19,500 bases of DNA from NCBI GenBank assembly GCA_021157815.1, contig JAGGVT010000190.1:1-19500 (forward strand), written 5' to 3'. Source of the stretch: a bacterium. GTDB lineage: Bacteria > JAJVIF01 > JAGGVT01. A program made the translations under genes and the position numbers. Positions within the stretch are counted from its first letter, which is position 1, and every line of letters starts with the position of its first letter. This document shows, piece by piece, positions 14,429 to 19,500 of the stretch. Under the pieces are notes generated by a model. That model was not told the origin of the DNA. It did not search any database and saw nothing but the letters and a program-made list of their open reading frames with translations.

Positions 14429-16492
14429 TTACCAATACAAATCGTGCTGGTCGAAATAGTCTAAAATGCGCCAGCCTTCGGGTAGGCGGGTGAGGAGGAA
14501 GAAGCGGGTGTATTCGCGTGGGCGTTTTGTTGCTTTTGGCGTTGTGGTATCAGTATCCGATTCATCATTAATTAGCTCATCATTCTCAATTACGGGATAT
14601 TCGACTCGTAAAATTACCTGGAGTTTTGCGGTGTTCATCTCGACTTCCGCTTTCACCAGCTCGTGAGTGTAAACAACATTGTCCTTGAAACGTATTGGAT
14701 TCTGGTACCATGATTCGAGATTCGTGATTGCCTGTTGATTTAAATCGAAAGCGGTGAGGTCGCGGAATTGAATCCAGTCACGGGCGCGAAGGATATCATC
14801 AACGTACTGAAGAAACGATTTAATCCCCATAATATCTTTGCCCGACACAACGGCGGATGCCTGCGGGCGAATCGCCAGATACTTTTCCAGTTTAAAAAGG
14901 TTGGCCTGGCAGTCCTCAAGCGTTTCAGGCGGGAGAGCGTACTTTGACGCCCTTGCGTAGAAATTACGCGCGTCGATATAATTCTCTTTCAGCTTGGCGA
15001 TTCTTGCGAGGAAGAAACATGCCCAGCCGTATGATATTTTGTCGGGAGGAATGTAATTAATCGCTTCGAGGAAAACATCAAACGAGTCCATCAGTTTGTT
15101 GTTGTCGTACAGTATTTTCCCCTTGAGATATAAGGCATCGCCGTACCGCGGCTCCTCATGCAGGATTGATTCAACCTTGTCCAGCGCATTCTCTTTTTTC
15201 CCGAGGTCATTCAGAATCGCGGCTTTTTTCAAATCATCCATGAGATTCTTTCCGACAACTGGAGGCGATATGAATTTCTCAACCTGATCAACCAGTTTAG
15301 CCACATGCGCTTTATTCTCCAGAAGCGACCGCCCTGAGCGCAGGTGGCGTATCCACTGGGTTTCAATCTCCTCCAGCGTTGTGTCGAAATTGAATTCGAG
15401 ATTAGGCTCCGCGAGTATATAGAGAAAATCGTTCGGGTGGAATTTATTTTTTAGAAACAGAATGAAACTTCCACCGCTTGGGTCTTTTATACCGGATGGC
15501 ATCCGCGATGTGTATTTCTCATCAACAAGGAACATGAGTTCCGGAAGTTTGTCCTGGTTATATAGTTCACTTACCCAGGAATTAAGCGGGACACCGTTGT
15601 ATGTTTCCCGGATAGCGTCATCAAGCCCTCCGATGAACCAACGTGATGCGCCATAGCGATTGTACTTTTTACACAGGCGATGATAGGCATACGGTGCAAG
15701 TGCGGAGAGGTAATCGCCTTCGCCATGAAAAAGAGTGTGTATTTGGTCGAACGAGTAATCCTCCTCCTGCAGGTTTAGTTCAGCAGGATAGAATTTCTCC
15801 ATCAGCCTTTGCGACGGGTAAACAAAAACCTCGATTTTTTCATCACCGCTCAAATTCAAAAAAGCGGCGATTCGTTTCCAGTCACTGACCATCTGAGTGC
15901 CCATTTCCTCAACTTTTTCACGGGGCAGAAGATAATGCGGATACCGTATCAGGAGATGCCCCATAATCATACTGGAATCAAGAATCTCCATCACACGAAT
16001 ATCCATGCGGATTTTCGCGACCCTTTTCACCATGTGGGTCGATAAATCGTGCGCCTGGACAAAATCGAGATGCCCTGTCGCTTTTTCCAAAAATCCTTTT
16101 TGTTTGAATATCTCGGCGAGGTAAATATGATTCCATAGATTAACCTCCTCATCGACCGTATGCACAAGCGAGTCCTGCAGGTATTTAGCCGCTTTGTCCC
16201 AGTTGCGGTCTTTCATGTAGAGATATCCAAGAGTGTGTTCGACAAGAGGATTTTCCGGATTGTCTTTTAGGAGAGCGTGAAGGATATCAACCGCGCCCTC
16301 GTAGTCGCCATCGTGGAAATATGACCATGCCAGTTCAATTTTCTGTCCTAGTTCGCCCTGTGGTATCTGGATATGCTGCGCGGATGCGATTGGGGATATA
16401 AACAGAATGAGAGTGATGATGCAAAGACTAAAACACAGCCGGCGGGATGCCAGCGCTACGAATGCCAATTTGAATTTCTTTCGTTTATCCAA
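14429..16492 (-). CDS. Exported TPR protein with degenerate gluzincin (peptidase MA-like) domain
   Basis: A 687-aa protein. A signal peptide (about 17-38, ending ASA) sends it across the membrane. TPR-like helices (about 48-150; AWSYFHDGDYEGAVDILHAL and LGYLYMKDRNWDKAAKYL) precede a region (about 215-385) laid out like a peptidase MA-like domain: YPSQRLMEKF, then PYAYHRLCKKYN where HExxH is expected, SRWFIGGLDDAI where 'P-x-W-x-x-EGLAE' is expected, GGSFILFLKNKFHPNDFLYI, and LEEIETQWIRHL. Neither HExxH nor the third zinc ligand is present, so it is probably not a protease. A second TPR stretch (about 420-540) and an NTF2-like C-terminal domain (about 555-687) follow. It begins TTG at 16492, 6 bp after the permease stop, so the two are co-transcribed. 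Confidence 0.85.
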   Translation of the reverse strand: MDKRKKFKLAFVALASRRLCFSLCIITLILFISPIASAQHIQIPQGELGQKIELAWSYFHDGDYEGAVDILHALLKDNPENPLVEHTLGYLYMKDRNWDKAAKYLQDSLVHTVDEEVNLWNHIYLAEIFKQKGFLEKATGHLDFVQAHDLSTHMVKRVAKIRMDIRVMEILDSSMIMGHLLIRYPHYLLPREKVEEMGTQMVSDWKRIAAFLNLSGDEKIEVFVYPSQRLMEKFYPAELNLQEEDYSFDQIHTLFHGEGDYLSALAPYAYHRLCKKYNRYGASRWFIGGLDDAIRETYNGVPLNSWVSELYNQDKLPELMFLVDEKYTSRMPSGIKDPSGGSFILFLKNKFHPNDFLYILAEPNLEFNFDTTLEEIETQWIRHLRSGRSLLENKAHVAKLVDQVEKFISPPVVGKNLMDDLKKAAILNDLGKKENALDKVESILHEEPRYGDALYLKGKILYDNNKLMDSFDVFLEAINYIPPDKISYGWACFFLARIAKLKENYIDARNFYARASKYALPPETLEDCQANLFKLEKYLAIRPQASAVVSGKDIMGIKSFLQYVDDILRARDWIQFRDLTAFDLNQQAITNLESWYQNPIRFKDNVVYTHELVKAEVEMNTAKLQVILRVEYPVIENDELINDESDTDTTTPKATKRPREYTRFFLLTRLPEGWRILDYFDQHDLYW

Positions 16493-16498
16493 AATAGA

Positions 16499-17491
16499 TC
16501 ATCTCTCACCTGCGGGTGTTCGTAATACAAGCCAGAAGAAAGGCGCTCCGAGAATTGTTGTGATAATTCCAATCGGCAGTTCGCCGACAGGTAAAACATT
16601 TTGCGCGACCAGATCGGCTGCCATAAGCAGGAGTCCGCCGCCCAATCCTGTAATGGGGATTAGAACACGGTTATCGGGACCGTGGACCATCCTGAAGAAA
16701 TGCGGAACGATAAGCCCGACAAATCCGATTACACCGCTCATGCTGACCGCTGCGGCGGTAAGAATCGCTGCCGCTATTAGAATTTCCCGCTTGAGTGATT
16801 TAATGCGCACGCCCAGTCCAAGCGCGGTTTCCTCGCCCTGAGAAAGAAGGTTCAGTTTATATGACCTTGCAAACAGGTAAATCCAGACTATAATCAGAAC
16901 AAATCCAAGAATCACCCATCCGCCGCGAGGGCCTATTTCAAGGCTTCCCATCAGCCACCAGATAACCTGCCTGAGAGATTCCCCGCTTGCGATTATCATT
17001 AATGCCACAAACGAGCTGAGGAACGCGCCAAGCACTACCCCCATGAGTATCAGGCGTTTCGTTGAGAAATCACCTTTTTTGTATGATGAAATATACAAAA
17101 ATGAAATCGCCGCCAGTGCTCCCAGAAACGCGGCGATTGACATGAGAGTGCGTGTTCCCATGCTTGCAATCTGCGATTCACTTCCCGCCGCGAAAACGCC
17201 AAGCAGAATCGGCAGGAAAACCAGCACGGCTGTCGCGCCGAATGCCGCTCCTGAACTGGCGCCTATCAGGTATGGTTCCACAAGAGGATTTTTCAAAAGC
17301 GCCTGAAGCGCCAGTCCCGCAAGCGCGAGCGCGGCTCCGACCTCAAACGCCATTATCATGCGCGGAAATCGCAGTGACCAGATAATAGTCCTCGTTCCAT
17401 CATCACCGCCACCGTTGAAAGTCTCGATTAAAACTGGCAGTGAGTAGAATCGGCTTCCAACCATAAGCGATACAACAGCGAGAATAATCAC
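16499..17491 (-). CDS. FecCD/BtuC-type ABC permease (iron-chelate or cobalamin uptake)
   Basis: A permease of the FecCD family, which imports siderophore-iron, heme or vitamin B12 with a BtuD-type ATPase and a periplasmic binding protein. Hallmarks: LRFPRMIMAFEVGAALALAG (40-59), LLKNPLVEPYLIGASSGAAFG (66-86), GLGVRIKSLKREILIAA, GFVGLIVPHFFRMVHGPDNR (about 256-275) and the closing GELPIGIITTILGAPFFWLVL. The first start seen is GTG at 17491 (330 aa), but it has no ribosome-binding site and cuts off the usual N-terminus. The frame stays open upstream to an ATA at 17545-17543 (residues I-TDWKKRTLKTAIPLLIC), with AAAAGGA 10 nt before it, which looks like the real beginning. No ATPase or binding-protein gene is in the window, so the substrate is unknown. 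It precedes the TPR gene in an apparent operon. Confidence 0.92.
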   Translation of the reverse strand: MIILAVVSLMVGSRFYSLPVLIETFNGGGDDGTRTIIWSLRFPRMIMAFEVGAALALAGLALQALLKNPLVEPYLIGASSGAAFGATAVLVFLPILLGVFAAGSESQIASMGTRTLMSIAAFLGALAAISFLYISSYKKGDFSTKRLILMGVVLGAFLSSFVALMIIASGESLRQVIWWLMGSLEIGPRGGWVILGFVLIIVWIYLFARSYKLNLLSQGEETALGLGVRIKSLKREILIAAAILTAAAVSMSGVIGFVGLIVPHFFRMVHGPDNRVLIPITGLGGGLLLMAADLVAQNVLPVGELPIGIITTILGAPFFWLVLRTPAGER

Positions 17492-17578
17492 GCAGATTAG
17501 CAGCGGGATTGCGGTTTTAAGCGTTCTTTTTTTCCAGTCGGTTATTTTGGTTTATTCCTTTTGTTTTAATAAATAAAA

Positions 17579-17690
17579 TCTGAGACAGTTGCTTGATGAA
17601 TAAATTTGTGGTGCGGGCATCCTGCCTGCATCACAACAACGTCCCGTTTTAATTCAACAATTTTCCCGGGAAATGGATTCCCGGGCTACA
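17579..17690. repeat. Palindromic repeats upstream of the permease gene
   Basis: TCTGAGACAGT (17579-17589) matches the terminus of the 2173-2639 element. TTGTGGTGC (17606-17614) / GCATCACAA (17628-17636) is a hairpin with one mismatch and is the uninterrupted relative of the hairpin split at 2386/2575. TTCCCGGG...CCCGGGCTACAA (about 17664-17690) resembles the interior hairpin of the 2204-2333 element. Confidence 0.65.
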
Positions 17691-17694
17691 ACAA

Positions 17695-18313
17695 CTATTT
17701 ACGTTTATCATCCGAACACTCCGGCTCGCCGAGTACAGTAACGCCATCAATAATTACTTCACCCAAATATTCCTTTTCAGGTGATAGCTTATATATTGGC
17801 ACTCCCGGACGAAACAGCACGATAGTGCCGTCACGTGCAATACGGATATCACTGAGAATATACAATCCCTCGCCCCATGTCCAGAGTTCGGCGCCGTTTG
17901 AATTATATTTATGGACCGTCACTATGTCCCTTGAGAGTATCGCGCCAGTACTGTGGAACATAATTACGCCTTATGATATTTCCTTTCTCATCAATATACA
18001 TGAAGAAATCAAGATATCCGCACTGCATGGCGCCGATATATGAACCGTTCTCCAAAGGCAGGATTTCCTGAAGGCATTTATCCATGTAACCCGCATGAGC
18101 AGGCGCAATCAGAATGAGTGTTATAAGAAAAGCCATTATTGCTGCAGCACCCCGAAAAAATGATACTGTCTTTCGAAGCCTGACAAGAGTAGATTCCGGG
18201 TCAAGCATGGAATGACAGTAGCTTGTCATTCCGGCGAAAGCCGGAATCCATCCTTTTTCAGAGGTCTCCACTATTTTTCTTTGTTTGTTTGGCATACTCT
18301 GTATGATACTCAA
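17695..18313 (-). pseudogene. Decayed small exported protein gene (frameshifted, repeat-invaded 5' end)
   Basis: Two overlapping minus-strand frames appear to be one broken gene. The upstream frame (18313-17909) gives a signal peptide, IMAFLITLILIAPAHA, then GYMDKCLQEILPLENGSYIG and MYIDEKGNIIRRNYV; after that it runs into an unrelated 15-residue tail. The second frame (from ATG 17961 to 17695) continues naturally with STGAILSRDIVTVHKYNSNG, ELWTWGEGLYILSDIRIARD and GTIVLFRPG, so a one-base frameshift lies near 17950-17965. The 5' end of the upstream frame (about 18180-18268) is REP repeat, translated as GWIPAFAGMT, so the original start is probably lost; the nearest ATG downstream of the repeat is at 18135. 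The fragments look like short beta-strand repeats of a propeller or YD-like protein. An alternative is two tiny overlapping genes. No function is recognised. Confidence 0.5.
18192..18268. repeat. REP-like pair plus a lone CAGAGGTCTC terminus
   Basis: ATTCCGGGTCAAGCATGGAAT (from 18193, ending GACA) is a diverged version of the hairpin at 2490-2513. TGTCATTCCGGC-GAAA-GCCGGAAT (from 18224) is a clean hairpin. CAGAGGTCTC (18259-18268) equals the right end of the 2204-2333 element, but no left partner is found. Confidence 0.7.
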
Positions 18314-18322
18314 ATCTCCAAA

Positions 18323-19159
18323 TCAGGCGAACAATCTATTTCTAATTGAGGTTGACAGGTAGTCTATAAGAGAAATAACAACCAGAGTAATGATAAACGC
18401 CGTGCTCAGTTTGTTGATATCGAACATCTGGATATACTGTAAAACAAGATTGCCGATGCCATCAATGCCGATGTATCCAAGGATAAACGCCATTCGGATA
18501 TTTATATCTAATCTGTATAATGAGTAACCGATTAACAGAGGGAAAATTTGTGGAATGATGCCGTAGAAAATGACCTGCATGCGGTTTCCGCCTGTTGACT
18601 GAATAGCCTCTATCGGACCGGCATCAACATTTTCAATCGCTTCTGCATAGAGTTTTCCAAGCATACCAACGCTGTGAATTCCAATTGCGAGAATCCCGGA
18701 CAGCGCGTTGAATCCGAAAATGCTTGCCAGCACCAAAACGAGAATGAAAGATTCGAAAGCCCGTACCGCGTTGAACAAACCGCGAATTGAATAGAACACT
18801 CCCCGCTGCGGCTGGCGCGCGCCCATCAGATTGAAAGCGCCGATAAATCCCAGCGGAAGCGATATTATCACCGCCAGGACAGTGCCAAGAAATCCGATTT
18901 CAATGGTCTTTAGCATTTGCATTGAAAGCTTGGCGATTAATTCCCAGGATAAATCGGGATGAAGCAAATCTGTAATCAGAGTAGTTTTATTCAGATTTTC
19001 AATCGACAGCCCCCGTGCAATCTCCGATGGCAATAAACCTGTGTCTTTGCACATCCAGCACAACGCGACAACTGCCACAAGGCTGCCGGCAAATATCAGC
19101 GCCGTTTTGAGAGGCGGCCATTTGTAGGGGTCTTTTTTTATTTTATCGATTTTTTTCAA
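18323..19159 (-). CDS. phnE: Phosphonate-type ABC transporter permease, PhnE-like
   Basis: A 278-aa inner-membrane permease of the PhnE family, which with the PhnC ATPase and PhnD binding protein imports phosphonates, phosphite or phosphate. An N-terminal helix (about 18-36) is followed by the MetI-type core: TIEIGFLGTVLAVIISLPLG (85-104), NAVRAFESFILVLVLASIFG (130-149), and the EAA coupling loop IENVDAGPIEAIQSTGGNRM...GIIPQIFP (175-207), with YSLYRLDINIRMAFILGYIG after it. These phrases are characteristic of PhnE rather than of other permeases. It begins with TTG at 19159; the only Shine-Dalgarno-like sequence is the G-run of the repeat just upstream (19170-19177). No PhnC or PhnD lies in the window on either side, so it is either separated from its partners or at the edge of a cluster already broken by insertions. 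Confidence 0.9.
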   Translation of the reverse strand: MKKIDKIKKDPYKWPPLKTALIFAGSLVAVVALCWMCKDTGLLPSEIARGLSIENLNKTTLITDLLHPDLSWELIAKLSMQMLKTIEIGFLGTVLAVIISLPLGFIGAFNLMGARQPQRGVFYSIRGLFNAVRAFESFILVLVLASIFGFNALSGILAIGIHSVGMLGKLYAEAIENVDAGPIEAIQSTGGNRMQVIFYGIIPQIFPLLIGYSLYRLDINIRMAFILGYIGIDGIGNLVLQYIQMFDINKLSTAFIITLVVISLIDYLSTSIRNRLFA

Positions 19160-19168
19160 TTGTTTGTT

Positions 19169-19337
19169 TCCCCCCCTTAATCCCCCCGCGAGCGGGGAGA
19201 GATGTTAGTCCCCCCCTTAATTGAAGGGAGATGTTATTAGTTTTCCATTTATCAATCATGTTTCCAGTCTAAACACCCTTTATTAAAAAACACTACTTAC
19301 TCCCTCCACGCTCGCGGAGAGGGCTGGGGTGGGGGCT
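19169..19337. repeat. C/G-run repeats between the M16 and phnE-like genes
   Basis: TCCCCCCCTTAAT occurs twice (19169-19181, 19209-19221), each followed by a GAGATGTTA-type stretch, as an imperfect about 40-bp tandem repeat. CCGCGAGCG (19186-19194) is inverted at 19309-19317 (CGCTCGCGG), within a GGGCTGGGGTGGGGGC-type end. It resembles a dispersed palindromic element and occupies nearly the whole 183-bp gap. Confidence 0.6.
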
Positions 19338-19342
19338 TCTTG

Positions 19343-19500
19343 CTATTTTTCGTCCGGCACTATCGCGAAGAGTTTCATGCCGTCCGGATGGAAATATTTG
19401 TTCGCAACTATTGATAAATCCAGCGGAGTCAGCGAACTGTAGATTTCATCATAGTTAAGGACATGTTCATAACCGAGTCCGACTTTGTCAAAAAACGCAA
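19343..19500 (-). CDS. M16 (insulinase-like) peptidase, C-terminal end only
   Basis: The reverse strand from 19498 reads 51 codons to TAG at 19345-19343; the rest of the gene lies beyond the right edge. The fragment contains KVGLGYEHVLNYDEIYSSLT and LDLSIVANKYFHPDGMKLFA, then IVPDEK. 'LGYEYVxxYxExIxxVTxxDVxxVAxKYFxPDxxxxxVVGP' is the standard closing stretch of M16 zinc peptidases and their inactive partners. Which of the two it is cannot be told, because the HxxEH site is in the missing N-terminal half. Same strand as the phnE-like gene, 183 bp upstream of it. Confidence 0.75.
   Translation of the reverse strand, partial: AFFDKVGLGYEHVLNYDEIYSSLTPLDLSIVANKYFHPDGMKLFAIVPDEK

Noticed and set aside
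17492-17700. Cobalamin or other riboswitch upstream of the FecCD permease
   Set aside because: The leader is short and consists of dispersed palindromes; no B12-box-like conserved core was recognised.

Overview
The window looks like a chromosomal stretch from an uncultivated, diderm-type bacterium of moderate GC (mid-40s by eye). The evidence is a class A penicillin-binding protein, two lipobox lipoproteins, signal-peptide and TPR proteins, a Gld-type ABC/auxiliary operon and frequent TTG start codons. Nothing here fixes the phylum. The mix (GldA/F/G-like operon with DUF4340, repeat-rich intergenic spaces, lipoproteins of the 'AGQNITVG...ETHVAVS' type) is what one meets in candidate-phylum genomes, but that is an inference.

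Layout. 1-654 (-): 5' part of a lipoprotein gene running off the left edge. 953-2161 (+): GT4-type glycosyltransferase. It converges on a bifunctional PBP1A (2666-4756, -), and the 0.5-kb gap between them is filled by nested inverted-repeat elements with target-site duplications. 5002-5397 and 5482-5712 (+): a RodZ-like HTH membrane protein and a small membrane protein. 5758-7041 (-): a ComEC-type channel domain without its usual flanking domains. 7302-12114 (+): a tight four-gene operon of ABC ATPase, ABC-2 permease, GldG-like auxiliary protein and DUF4340 protein. 12653-13684 (+): a lipoprotein with a candidate Cys-Gln thioester domain, preceded by a 20 x 8-bp tandem repeat and followed by a strong terminator. 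14429-17491 (-): a BtuC/FecCD-type permease, then a TPR protein with a degenerate gluzincin-like domain. 17695-18313 (-): a decayed small secreted-protein gene. 18323-19159 (-): a PhnE-like permease. 19343-19500 (-): the last 51 residues of an M16 (insulinase-like) peptidase.

Functionally the window covers envelope biogenesis (PBP1A, glycosyltransferase, RodZ-like protein), membrane transport (the Gld-like ABC operon, plus two permeases whose ATPase and binding-protein partners are not in view), DNA uptake (ComEC-like) and surface or periplasmic proteins. There is no CRISPR array, rRNA, tRNA, phage gene or transposase. The mobile component is entirely non-coding: MITE-like and REP-like palindromes sitting between genes. 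The points most worth a second look are the element-within-element structure at 2173-2639, the thioester-domain lipoprotein, the pseudo-peptidase TPR protein and the apparent ATA start of the FecCD permease.
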